Source of the DNA: Candidatus Peregrinibacteria bacterium
GTDB lineage: Bacteria; Patescibacteriota; Gracilibacteria; Peribacterales; Peribacteraceae
NCBI GenBank assembly: GCA_030649955.1
Contig: JAUSFD010000022.1
Span: 1 to 59,581, forward strand
DNA: 59,581 nucleotides
Reading direction: 5' to 3'
Shown here: positions 16,673 to 25,313 of the stretch, in pieces
Position numbering within the stretch: position 1 is the first letter of the stretch
How the letters are laid out: every line of letters begins with the position of its first letter
Notes under the pieces: model-generated
Seen by the model: the letters and a program-made list of their open reading frames with translations, nothing else
Told to the model about the DNA's origin: nothing
Database searches by the model: none
Program-made: the position numbers and the translations under genes

Positions 16673-16678
16673 TATACT
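16673..16678 (+). promoter_or_regulatory. -10 box of leaderless mntA transcript
   Basis: TATACT ends 7 nt before the ATG at 16686, so transcription would start at or next to the A of the start codon. No Shine-Dalgarno site. Confidence 0.6.
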
Positions 16679-16685
16679 CCGCTCG

Positions 16686-17000
16686 ATGCCCGCGAAGAGA
16701 AAAACGAAGGCGAAGAGCCCTCCAACTCTGGCGCAATTGCGTTCCAAGGTGTTGCGCATCACAAAGGAGCACGGCGTGTCGAACGTCCGGATCTTCGGAT
16801 CGTTCGCGCGGGGGGAGCAGCACCAACGCAGTGATGTGGACTTGCTCGTCGACCTCCCCGAACACATGAGCCTGCTCGATCTCGCCGGACTGAAGGTGGA
16901 TCTGGAGGCAGCACTTCGCCGAAAGGTGGACGTTGTGCCAGCACGCTCGATTAAGCGCGCTCTCCGGAAGTACATTCTCGCAGATGCCCGTCCCCTATGA
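16686..17000 (+). CDS. mntA: MntA-type nucleotidyltransferase antitoxin
   Basis: A 104-aa minimal nucleotidyltransferase. The signature 'GSFARGEQHQRSDVDLLVD' contains the GS-x10-DxD active site used to transfer AMP. In studied pairs MntA polyadenylylates a tyrosine of the HEPN toxin and so inactivates it. It overlaps the hepT start by 4 nt (ATGA). Basic, Lys-rich N-terminus. Confidence 0.88.
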   Translation: MPAKRKTKAKSPPTLAQLRSKVLRITKEHGVSNVRIFGSFARGEQHQRSDVDLLVDLPEHMSLLDLAGLKVDLEAALRRKVDVVPARSIKRALRKYILADARPL

Positions 17001-17347
17001 GATCTTCGAAGAGGGATCCTCGGGTGTACTTGGAGGATATTCTCTCTGCAATCGCACGGCTCGAAAAGTATGCTGTGGATGGTAGAGATGCATTCTTCAC
17101 GAATTTCCTCGTGCAGGACGCGATCATCCGGCAGGTCTCCATCCTTGGAGAGGCATCAGGGAAACTCCCAAAGAAGCTGATAGAACACTATCCGGAAATC
17201 CCGTGGAAGGACATCATCAGTATGCGGAATATCATCATCCACGATTACTCGGAGATTGATCTTCCAACAGTTTGGGACTCTGTTGAGCAGGATCTCCCTC
17301 AACTCAAGAAGGCCATTACGGTGATGCTCAAGGAGATCCCTGACTGA
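16997..17347 (+). CDS. hepT: HepT-type HEPN RNase toxin
   Basis: A 116-aa HEPN-domain protein. The RNase motif Rx4HxY is intact in MRNIIIHDYSEID, and the Tyr is the residue AMPylated in characterised pairs. It is translationally coupled to mntA. It forms the second toxin-antitoxin pair within 1.2 kb, after hicBA. Confidence 0.88.
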   Translation: MRSSKRDPRVYLEDILSAIARLEKYAVDGRDAFFTNFLVQDAIIRQVSILGEASGKLPKKLIEHYPEIPWKDIISMRNIIIHDYSEIDLPTVWDSVEQDLPQLKKAITVMLKEIPD

Positions 17348-17369
17348 GAGCGGATATGAGCGGAGAAGC

Positions 17370-17825
17370 TCAGTTCTTCTTGGGATTCAACCCCTGTCTA
17401 ATCTCTCTCCTGCGCCGCTCATCATCGTCTTTCTTCTTCAGTTCCAGGAATTTGACGACTTCATTCTGATCCTGGTCCGCACTGGCGATCACCTTCTTCT
17501 GCTCCGTTGCCGCTCGCTCAATCACCTTCGTCACCGCTTTCGGAGTGGGCTCACTTGCAATCTCAGCCGCTTCGAGTGCTTGATCGTGGAATTCCTCTTG
17601 GAGTCCGAGACGCTCTGCTTCCTCTTCGCGGAAGAGCTGCACTATCTTCTGATAGAGGAGACCTTGAATCCCCTCCGTCTCGATCTTGCGACAGACGGAC
17701 ACTGCGGACATGCCGAAGATGCGGCGAACGCGATCGGGGTCGCACATCCGGATGAGCGGGGCGTAGAGATTTCTGTAGAGCGTTCCCTCTCCTGGGTCTG
17801 CCGGTGGGGTGGCGAAGCGGACCAT
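17370..17825 (-). CDS. hypothetical charged helical protein
   Basis: A 151-aa protein. The N-terminal part has a small Cys/Arg-containing stretch (IRMCDPDRVRRIFGM); the remainder is helical and rich in Glu, Lys and Gln, ending RRREIRQGLNPKKN. No membrane segment. It begins 5 nt after the end of the 378-aa gene, so the two form an operon. Unrecognised. Confidence 0.6.
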   Translation of the reverse strand: MVRFATPPADPGEGTLYRNLYAPLIRMCDPDRVRRIFGMSAVSVCRKIETEGIQGLLYQKIVQLFREEEAERLGLQEEFHDQALEAAEIASEPTPKAVTKVIERAATEQKKVIASADQDQNEVVKFLELKKKDDDERRRREIRQGLNPKKN

Positions 17826-17830
17826 AGAGA

Positions 17831-18967
17831 TCAGGCAGCCACTGCCTCAGCAGCGGTTGCACGGTAGAGGGAAGGGATCAGGAACTGGTTCTTCTTCGTA
17901 TCTTTGAGGTTATCCTCCACATCTTCCTCACCAACTTTTCGTGAGAGAATCCCCTCCTTCGTATCGAGGAGGAGGATCTTGTCCGCACCGGGCTTCGCAT
18001 TGAGCTGCTCCAGATGCACGTGCGGAAAACTCGACCTCGAGTGAACGAAGCACTCCACCTTCTCGCCGCGCAGCTGGAAAGTGATTGCACGACCGTGCTT
18101 TCCGAACTCGGCGAGTCGCTGATCGACAGTGCCCGTATTCGCCTCCTCCGCAGTCGCGTGGAGGACACGGTGACGCTGGCCGTGCCAGCGAATGTCCTTT
18201 GCGGCGTGCCACATTGCTTTGGCTTTCTTCGGATCCTTCGCATACAGCTTGCCCATGATCTGTTTCTTGAGGAGACCAGAGTTGCCTGTGAGATTCGCAT
18301 CGAGGAGCGTTTGCACAGCGGCAGGAGAGATCTCCAGCTTCTCGAGCTGAAAGCGCAGTTGCTCCTCCTGCAGTAGGATATCCTGGAGGTTCTTCGGCCT
18401 ACCCCCTGACTTCGTGAGCTCCTTTTCGTATTTCGCCTCCAGCTTGCCCAGGACCTTCACGAGGTTCTGCTTGCGGTGGAGTTCATCCTTGGAGAGTCCG
18501 CCAGGATTCGCTTGGAGGTGATTCAACCCCAGACGAAATTGCCCAGCCTCCGTGAGGATCTCCTGCTCCTGTAGAGAGAGGTGAGCCATCATGTTCCTCG
18601 CGATGGCGCGCTTCGCATCCGCACGGAGAGCAGCACGCTCGCCCCAATGGCAGATCGCGTAGAGCATGGAGTTCCATTTCGTGTTCGATGCTTTCAGCTT
18701 CTCCTCCGCCATCCCCTTAATCTTCGTATCCACCGTCGACTCGTGACTCCCGAGAACATTCCACGTCTGCTGCAACCGATTCTCGAGAATCGCGGCGTTC
18801 GCCGCAGTGGTGGAGCGCAGGATTTGCGAAGGGTCTGCTTCCGCACTCGTGACTTGGGATCCTTCTGCGCGCTCGCGTGCGCGCACCTCTCGCATGTCAC
18901 TACGACGGAGCAACCGTCGTTCACGTACGTTTACTTCCCCAGAAAGAGGGTGGATGTGTGTTTTCAT
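17831..18967 (-). CDS. hypothetical helical protein with beta-rich C-terminal domain
   Basis: A 378-aa protein. Residues 1-270 are helical and charged (GGLSKDELHRKQNLVKVLGK; QILLQEE-type coiled stretches). The last 90 residues look beta-rich (AITFQLRGEKVECFVHSRSS, ADKILLLDTKEGILSRKV), similar in style to the C-terminal domain of the divergent gene product at 19082. A TATAAT box lies about 11 nt upstream of ATG on the minus strand. It leads a two-gene operon. Unknown function. Confidence 0.65.
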   Translation of the reverse strand: MKTHIHPLSGEVNVRERRLLRRSDMREVRARERAEGSQVTSAEADPSQILRSTTAANAAILENRLQQTWNVLGSHESTVDTKIKGMAEEKLKASNTKWNSMLYAICHWGERAALRADAKRAIARNMMAHLSLQEQEILTEAGQFRLGLNHLQANPGGLSKDELHRKQNLVKVLGKLEAKYEKELTKSGGRPKNLQDILLQEEQLRFQLEKLEISPAAVQTLLDANLTGNSGLLKKQIMGKLYAKDPKKAKAMWHAAKDIRWHGQRHRVLHATAEEANTGTVDQRLAEFGKHGRAITFQLRGEKVECFVHSRSSFPHVHLEQLNAKPGADKILLLDTKEGILSRKVGEEDVEDNLKDTKKNQFLIPSLYRATAAEAVAA

Positions 18968-19054
18968 GTATTCGTCTAATTATAGCGGAAATTTGCTTCT
19001 TGGTGAAGCGCTGTGGGCACTGCGAAGGCATTGCTTTTGAACCTGATTTTGTTG

Positions 19055-19060
19055 TATAAT
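19055..19060 (+). promoter_or_regulatory. -10 box for the 19082 operon
   Basis: TATAAT lies 21 nt before the ATG at 19082. The divergent operon at 18967 has its own TATAAT, so 18968-19081 is a two-way promoter region. Confidence 0.5.
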
Positions 19061-19081
19061 ATTCATGAAAACACACACCCG

Positions 19082-20623
19082 ATGCAGGTCACACAACCCT
19101 CACTGTTCGGCGATGCGGAGCACCGGCTGCTGTGCGACAAGTCGAATCCCAATGTCATCCCGTTCGCGGATGATGAAGAGGGGGATGAGAAGAACGTGAA
19201 ATCGAAGAAGGGAAAGAAGAAACGCGCACCAGTCACGAATGACCCTGACGAACTCAAACGCATTGTTGATTCCTTCGAAGCGAAGACAGACAAAGAAGAG
19301 TCAGTTGAAGCGGATCCACTCGAGGGGAATCTCCAAGCAGCGAGGAATGCTGTTATGGACAAAGCATCTCGTACATTGAGATTCTTGAGAAAGTTCGACG
19401 TGAGACGGACATACATGACCGCAGATGAAATTGAACAGAAGCGATTGGGAAAGGTGCTGGCGGAATCCGCGAAGAAGCAAGGTGAGGCTTCAGAGAAGCT
19501 CCTCAAAGGAAGAACGCTCCGTGCTTACTACGAACTGAAAGGAACGGCAGTACGCTGTCGAACTCGAGTGCGGTCGCTCATGGAGGGGAAGCACGTTTGC
19601 GAATCCGTGAAGGATCACCTCATGAAAGAGCGCGATACTTGGCAGAACCACATGGATAACTTGAAGAACGTCGCAGGAGCTCTAGGGGACAATCCCGAAG
19701 CGATCGACGCGAGCAGCCATATTCAGACGCTCGACAAGAGAATCGCGCAAGTGGAGACAGAACTCGACAAGTACCAGAATGATCTCTCTGAGACGAACGA
19801 GGGGAAGGTCATGGACAATGTCCGAGAGATGGATGAGAAAATTACGATGTGGCTCATTAAGCATGAGCCATCGCTTGCGCTCCAGGTAGAAGATCTTCTC
19901 ATGCAGAATGCTGCTGGCATCGGTAACAGGCTCGAGACCACCATCAATAACATTCAACTGAAAGGAAAGAGTACAACCGAGGCACAGGCGGAGAAGGATA
20001 TCTTCTTGAAGATGGCGAGTACGATCCGCGGCGATCAACGCACGTGGGTCAAACTCTTCACGAAAAGAGGTGCTATCGAAACCGTAGGAGCAGTAGGAGC
20101 TGCTGTAGGGACGGGATTGCTGCTCTCAAGCACGCCCTGGGGGCTCGCTGCACTCGGTGCCGCGGGGCTTACAAAGGGAGCACAGATTGCCGTACGGAGT
20201 TTGAAAAATCGCATTACGAAGGGGAACTGGACCCTCCAGGATTGGTACAAGAGCCATGTCGCAGCGGTCTACCAATCGAAAGCCAAGGAGTACGGAAACG
20301 TGAACCCGGAGAAAGATAAGGATCGACTGCAGAAGTTGTTCCAACTTCCCGCAGGAACACGTGTGAAGGTTTTCGATGGAAAGAACTACCGTGCGTTTGC
20401 AATCACTGCGAAGGCCAAGCATCGCTACGTGCATGTGGTCGACGCGGATGGGAAGCGAGGAGCGATAGATACGGACACCGGCACTATCGCATTGAAGGAG
20501 GGGAAGGAGAAGTGGTTCGAAGCGAAGCTCAAGGCGAGCAAGCGGACTGACGATAAGGGAACGATCATTAAGGAACTTGAGGATCCATTCCAGGTCTACT
20601 TCACTGTCGATGCCACACCATGA
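19082..20623 (+). CDS. hypothetical coiled-coil protein with Gly-rich hydrophobic segment
   Basis: A 513-aa protein started at MQVTQPSLFGDAEHR. A Lys-rich stretch (KSKKGKKKRAP) lies near 40; long helical/coiled segments run from 60 to 330. A hydrophobic Ala/Gly stretch lies at about 335-365 (VGAVGAAVGTGLLL; WGLAALGAAGLTKGAQIAV). A small beta-rich C-terminal domain contains VKVFDGKNYRAFAIT and HRYVHVVDADGKRGAIDTD. It may associate with membranes. It is coupled to the next gene by a 4-nt overlap. Family unknown; it shares its architecture with the proteins at 5185 and 7222. Confidence 0.65.
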   Translation: MQVTQPSLFGDAEHRLLCDKSNPNVIPFADDEEGDEKNVKSKKGKKKRAPVTNDPDELKRIVDSFEAKTDKEESVEADPLEGNLQAARNAVMDKASRTLRFLRKFDVRRTYMTADEIEQKRLGKVLAESAKKQGEASEKLLKGRTLRAYYELKGTAVRCRTRVRSLMEGKHVCESVKDHLMKERDTWQNHMDNLKNVAGALGDNPEAIDASSHIQTLDKRIAQVETELDKYQNDLSETNEGKVMDNVREMDEKITMWLIKHEPSLALQVEDLLMQNAAGIGNRLETTINNIQLKGKSTTEAQAEKDIFLKMASTIRGDQRTWVKLFTKRGAIETVGAVGAAVGTGLLLSSTPWGLAALGAAGLTKGAQIAVRSLKNRITKGNWTLQDWYKSHVAAVYQSKAKEYGNVNPEKDKDRLQKLFQLPAGTRVKVFDGKNYRAFAITAKAKHRYVHVVDADGKRGAIDTDTGTIALKEGKEKWFEAKLKASKRTDDKGTIIKELEDPFQVYFTVDATP

Positions 20624-21063
20624 CCATCACGCAATCCTCCTTCGAGCAACTCCTCTCTGCGATCCTCCTCGCCGCCTCTCTGACGGATGAAGAGAAGAAA
20701 GCAATGCTCCAGGAAATTGGCAGCGGCAAGATCTCACCGGAGCTCATCGCTCGTCTCCAGCAATTCCTCGCGAAGGAAATGGAGGTCGCGAAGGCAGAGA
20801 TCCAGCAACTCGATAGTGACATTGCGTTACAGGATAGACTGATCAACGAAGAAGTAGTTGCTCTGGGAACTGACATCGCAGAAGAGATGGAGGAAGCGGA
20901 TGCAAAGTTCCAGATGATTCAAGAGGCTTTCGCTCAAGACTGTATCTCTCTAGAGCGACATTTCGACAAATCTGTAGAAGGCGACGTCCGCTCCGACGAG
21001 AAGAACGCCGCCGATGACATCCGCCAGAGTCTGAAGCAACCACCGCCTCCGACCGCTCAATAA
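20620..21063 (+). CDS. small acidic helical protein
   Basis: A 147-aa, Glu/Asp/Gln-rich helical protein (EEKKAMLQEIGSGKISPELI; EVAKAEIQQLDSDIALQDRL) with a Pro-rich end. It is translationally coupled (ATGA) to the 513-aa gene and is a likely binding partner of it. No known domain. Confidence 0.65.
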   Translation: MTITQSSFEQLLSAILLAASLTDEEKKAMLQEIGSGKISPELIARLQQFLAKEMEVAKAEIQQLDSDIALQDRLINEEVVALGTDIAEEMEEADAKFQMIQEAFAQDCISLERHFDKSVEGDVRSDEKNAADDIRQSLKQPPPPTAQ

Positions 21064-21101
21064 CGGCCTCCTAAGGTCAGGACTCCCCGAGTGGAGTATT
21101 C

Positions 21102-21305
21102 CTACGCTCGCGCCAAGCCAGTGTGCCGTTCGAGACTATTTATGCGATCTTCATGCTGCTCCAAACGATCCTTGAAGATGCCCTTGAAATCTCTTACGAG
21201 GTTCTCAGCAATGACAAGGAATTGCTGCACTAGTCGTGCTTCTAATCGTGCCTCCAATTCGCGAAGATCTTTCTTCGTAGCCGGTGTGTCGTCGTCGTTG
21301 GGCAT
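21102..21305 (-). CDS. short coiled-coil protein
   Basis: A 67-aa protein: TKKDLRELEARLEARL followed by a heptad-like helix to SLERHTGLARA. This style of small protein is common in candidate-phyla genomes and its function is unknown. A partial relative is seen at 15643-15717. Confidence 0.55.
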   Translation of the reverse strand: MPNDDDTPATKKDLRELEARLEARLVQQFLVIAENLVRDFKGIFKDRLEQHEDRINSLERHTGLARA

Positions 21306-21372
21306 GGATGGGAGGGGGAAGAAGAATAATCTGTGTTGATTATCGATAGCAAGGAACTCACGAAAGAACTTG

Positions 21373-24300
21373 CTACAGGCGCGTTGAGGTTTGACTTGCG
21401 TGATACCAAGTGAGAAAGAACGGTGTGCTCCAGCCTGCTGCGTAACCGAAAGTGAGTGTCACGAGTGCGATCCAATTCCTCGTGTTCGGTATATCGGGGA
21501 GTACGAGCTCTCCTCCACCCCAGGCAGGAGGAGCCAGTTGCGTGAGTGCTGCGTAGGTACTCTGGAGCTGTGCACCAGAATCGGAGGCTAGCTGTTCGCC
21601 GATAACATTGCTGTAGCGGATAGGGAGTGCGCCCTTTGCTGCAGGCTTCTTGGTAGATGCCTTCTTCGATGCCGCTTTTGCCGCCGAAGCAGGAGCTGCG
21701 CAAACATTGTCTGCACCTGGGGTAGGACTTTGGGTAAGGCACCAACTATCCTCAGATCTGGCATAGGCAATCCCCTCTTTCACAGACGGCAGCTTCACGG
21801 TATCCATGAGGTCACCACAGGGTGAAATTATCGAAACTTCCTCACCGGTATCATTCAGCTTCAGCCCTGACTCTAGCTGAAATATTAGGTTCATTCCTCC
21901 AGGCTGAACGACGTGCTCTGCGAGCCTATGCTCCTTGCTCCCTGAGCCTCGTAGATCGTCGAGGATCCAACCAGAGAGGTCAACCGGTGCATCTGTAGGG
22001 TTGTAGAGCTCAATCCATTCACCTTGTGTATCTGAGGACGAAGGATGGGCAAAGATTTCGGTCAGAATAAGAGTTCCTTCGCAGTTCTGCTGGATCTCAA
22101 GGGGCAGCTCTTCATCCGGATTCTCACCTCCTTCCCCTGCCCACAATCCGCTCTTCAAGTTCTTTGCCTCCTGCTCAAGAGCCCTGTACTCAGCCATTTT
22201 TTCGAAGGGGAAGCGATCGTATACACGCACAAAGCCATTTATGAGGAGTTCTGCCTGGAGAGAGGCTCCTTCTTGGGTGAAGACGTAGGCGAGGAGACGA
22301 CCATAGGCATCGGTATCCGTATCATTCTGTAGTACAACTTCTTTGCCTATTACTAGGCTTCTCAAGAATTCCTTTGCCTTCAGTCCAAATGACTTTTCTT
22401 TGGAGTCTTCACTATTGATTTCCGGTGCATCAACACCGATGAGACGTACAGTCTCGCGCTCAGGACCTTCTGTTACAGAACCACTGCCTCTTCGCTCCGT
22501 GACGATGGTGTCACCATCGATCACCCGTACAACGTATGTACTCATGGAATTCGTCTTCCTCAAAGGCTGATAGTGTATCGATCCTTCTCTTGCATCACTC
22601 CATTTCAATACCGAAACTCCCATCCCCTCGGGTGAGAGGAGTGTGAGTTCTTCCTCGGTGTTTCGTAATGTCAGACCAAGCTCCTTGGGGAAGAGGCGAT
22701 AGAGAGCACCTGGATCGATTATCCCTCCGTCTTTCAACGCTTTCTTTGTCCCTCCACTCGTCTGCAAGCTCCATCCATCGAGCGAAGCAACTTGAGAAAG
22801 AGTGTTCTTAAGGTCGATCCATTCATTCCCCTCATCCTTCCCCAGAGGGTTCGGTAGTACCGCGTACAGGATGAAGGCACTTGTACCGGTCCGGAGGCCT
22901 TGGCTCGGAAGCGCATTTGGCTGTCCTGGAGTGGGGAGGTCCGTCCAGGAGAAGTAGCCATCGGGCCGCTTGGCATAGGTACTGCCTTGGCGCGCTTGGG
23001 CGTAGGAGACCTCCTCTGCTTTCGCAGACAAGCTGCTTGGAGGAATGAGGCGAATCAGATCAGCATCGTTATTCAGAGTGATCCCGGTCACTTTGCCGTC
23101 TAGGAGGAGATACCCCCGAGCGGGTAGGCGGAAGTCATCCAGAAGAAACGTCTTCTTCGCATCGCCGATGGACCACCCACAGAGAGAGATTTCCTGACCA
23201 GTTGTATTCCCAAGTTCGATCCACTCCTGACCTCCGCTTTCGGGGGATGGGAGGAGCTCGGAGAGGACGACTCCGGTGCCAGTAGTAGGGGTGCAATCCG
23301 CAGTGAGAGAGGGCTCCACCATGGCTGAGGATGACTCGCCTTTTTCAGACCCTCCCGAGGGCAGAACTGTAACGGAAAGTGATTGTGTTAACGTATTACC
23401 ACAGTATTCCACCACCTCGAGATTAAGACTGTAGGAGCCAACATCATCGTACGTGTGACTGCCAGGATTGCACCGGTCAGCCAGGGTGCCATCTCCGTAG
23501 TCCCAGCTGCACCTGGCACTTTCCAGCGTGCCCCTCAAAAGTGTTGCCTGAACATTGAGAGCAAGGTGGTCAACCCCCGTCGTCCGACCCGACTGGAGGT
23601 CGATCTGGAGACCAGAAACCTGAGCGTCATTTGGGGTACCTTGGGTGGGGAGGCAGAAGGGGAGGAGACTCCCATCATGATACCTTCCGTAGCTCACTCC
23701 CTTGGGGAGCTTGGGGTACTCAAGGCTATCCAATACTAAGGCTCCTGAGAGGATGCTTACGGTGCTCCCCAGCGTAGAGGGGGAGAACCCAAGATCTGTA
23801 GGAGAGATGAGAATGAAAGCACCTGGATCTATCCGATTGAAGGAAGTGAGGGCAACGGTGCGAGTCCCGACCTTGAGCTTCCAGGCATCCAAGGTCACAG
23901 AGCCTGAGCCTGCGTTGAGGATCTCGATCCAAGCCGCTTCCCCAGTGCGAACACTCGCGTAGACCTCGTTCACGAGAACGCGCATCGGGAGAACTGATCC
24001 TGTCACAGCTACAGGGACTGGCTCATCCTCAACCGGAAGTTCCATTGCAGCATTCGCAGACACATTCACCCCTGAGGAACGATTACCACTCGCATCGATA
24101 GAGATATGCCGGAGGAGGACTCCGGTCGCACTCACATTCTCCAAGATGAAACCCGTAGCCGTATTCGGGAGGATCGCTCCGCTGAGGACCCCGGGAGGGG
24201 AGAGCACCGTGATCTCTTGCAAAGTGAGATCTGGATCGGGGCTGACCGTCCACGTCACCGTCAGGACTCTCCCTGACGAGGATTCAGTGAGATGAGCAGA

Positions 24301-24966
24301 GAGATACGTTGCATCCGCAGGAGGCGTTGTATCGGGAACGCTTGCGTTGGGAAATCCGGGTGTTCCGTATTGAACGACGCCTGCATCGAACCCGAGAGCG
24401 GTGAATGCGGTCTGCCAGAGCTCAGGCAGATTCCCCAGTAGAGTGAGGGAGACACGCTCCATACTCGCTTTCTCTGTACCAGATCTGCCAGCGAAGGGAG
24501 CGCCAATCCAGTCATCGACCTCATCCTGAAGGATGCCATCGGCGGAACGGAGCGTGAGGAAGAGTTTGGAATTCACGAGCGAGATCGCCGGGACGACGTA
24601 GTCCGGTACCACGGCGAGTGTCGACCCCGCCTCGTCGAAGTTACTCACAAGCAAGAATTCTCCTGAGCCAATCTGTGCACCATGGGGGAATGTGAAGAAG
24701 ACCTCATCGATCCCCTGGGAATTCCTACTCGCAAGCGTCCATCCAGCAAGGGAAGTTCCCGAGCTCGTGGCATCCTCCGTACTCGTGATTTCCACCCACT
24801 CATCAGAGGTACTGCGATCCGAACCCGCCCACATAATCTCGTTGATGAGCACCCGAGCCACAGCGTGCTGCGACCAGAGGATGAGACCACCCAGGAAGAG
24901 GATGAGAAAGCAGTGACGGAGGAGAACCCACATGCTCACAGTGAACGTGACTCCCTTGATTGGCAC
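21373..24966 (-). CDS. surface-anchored nuclease with lamin-tail and PKD domains
   Basis: A 1197-aa protein. It has a signal peptide in the first 38 residues (LLRHCFLILFLGGLILW). Lamin-tail domains begin near 40 (INEIMWAGSDRS), 325 (LVNEVYAS), 565 (LSELLPSPESGGQEWIEL), 695 and 965 (LTEIFAHPSSSDTQGEWIEL). A PKD-like domain lies near 465-540 (CSWDYGDGT). A staphylococcal-nuclease domain lies near 807-945 with all three catalytic positions: Arg and Glu in VRLIGVDAPE, Arg in AYGRLLAYVF. A hydrophobic helix near 1165-1185 anchors the C-terminus. It is probably an exported, cell-attached nuclease that degrades external nucleic acid. Monocistronic, with no Shine-Dalgarno site. Confidence 0.85.
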   Translation of the reverse strand: MPIKGVTFTVSMWVLLRHCFLILFLGGLILWSQHAVARVLINEIMWAGSDRSTSDEWVEITSTEDATSSGTSLAGWTLASRNSQGIDEVFFTFPHGAQIGSGEFLLVSNFDEAGSTLAVVPDYVVPAISLVNSKLFLTLRSADGILQDEVDDWIGAPFAGRSGTEKASMERVSLTLLGNLPELWQTAFTALGFDAGVVQYGTPGFPNASVPDTTPPADATYLSAHLTESSSGRVLTVTWTVSPDPDLTLQEITVLSPPGVLSGAILPNTATGFILENVSATGVLLRHISIDASGNRSSGVNVSANAAMELPVEDEPVPVAVTGSVLPMRVLVNEVYASVRTGEAAWIEILNAGSGSVTLDAWKLKVGTRTVALTSFNRIDPGAFILISPTDLGFSPSTLGSTVSILSGALVLDSLEYPKLPKGVSYGRYHDGSLLPFCLPTQGTPNDAQVSGLQIDLQSGRTTGVDHLALNVQATLLRGTLESARCSWDYGDGTLADRCNPGSHTYDDVGSYSLNLEVVEYCGNTLTQSLSVTVLPSGGSEKGESSSAMVEPSLTADCTPTTGTGVVLSELLPSPESGGQEWIELGNTTGQEISLCGWSIGDAKKTFLLDDFRLPARGYLLLDGKVTGITLNNDADLIRLIPPSSLSAKAEEVSYAQARQGSTYAKRPDGYFSWTDLPTPGQPNALPSQGLRTGTSAFILYAVLPNPLGKDEGNEWIDLKNTLSQVASLDGWSLQTSGGTKKALKDGGIIDPGALYRLFPKELGLTLRNTEEELTLLSPEGMGVSVLKWSDAREGSIHYQPLRKTNSMSTYVVRVIDGDTIVTERRGSGSVTEGPERETVRLIGVDAPEINSEDSKEKSFGLKAKEFLRSLVIGKEVVLQNDTDTDAYGRLLAYVFTQEGASLQAELLINGFVRVYDRFPFEKMAEYRALEQEAKNLKSGLWAGEGGENPDEELPLEIQQNCEGTLILTEIFAHPSSSDTQGEWIELYNPTDAPVDLSGWILDDLRGSGSKEHRLAEHVVQPGGMNLIFQLESGLKLNDTGEEVSIISPCGDLMDTVKLPSVKEGIAYARSEDSWCLTQSPTPGADNVCAAPASAAKAASKKASTKKPAAKGALPIRYSNVIGEQLASDSGAQLQSTYAALTQLAPPAWGGGELVLPDIPNTRNWIALVTLTFGYAAGWSTPFFLTWYHASQTSTRL

Positions 24967-25313
24967 GATTGGTCCTCATCCCACTCGAGCAGGTCAACGG
25001 CAATCCTGGGCTTCCCTCTGAGGAGAATCTCGTTCCGTTCCCTGGGAGAACAACACCGGAATGTTTACCGGTCTCCGCAAGGCCATTTTGGGAGAAATTT
25101 GAGAAGGAAGCCTGCTTTAAGCCAAAAAAATCGCTCTCGCTCTCTGGAAATTCCAGGGGTAGTATAGGAGGGAATTTCTGCACTCACCTCCAGACTTCCC
25201 CACTGACTCTGATTCTCATGACCCGGACTAGCATCCCCTCCCGGCTCGTCAGCTAGCGCAGTCTCGCAGGAGAGTGGCAGGAACCCCATTTGTATACCCT
25301 GCCCTCATGCTCC
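24967..25313. other. 347-bp gap between divergent genes
   Basis: It holds promoter-like boxes only: TAGTAT near 25160 and TATACC at 25293-25298 on the plus strand ahead of rny, plus a small ctggaaattccag palindrome near 25143. No ORF or stable long hairpin stands out. Confidence 0.5.
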
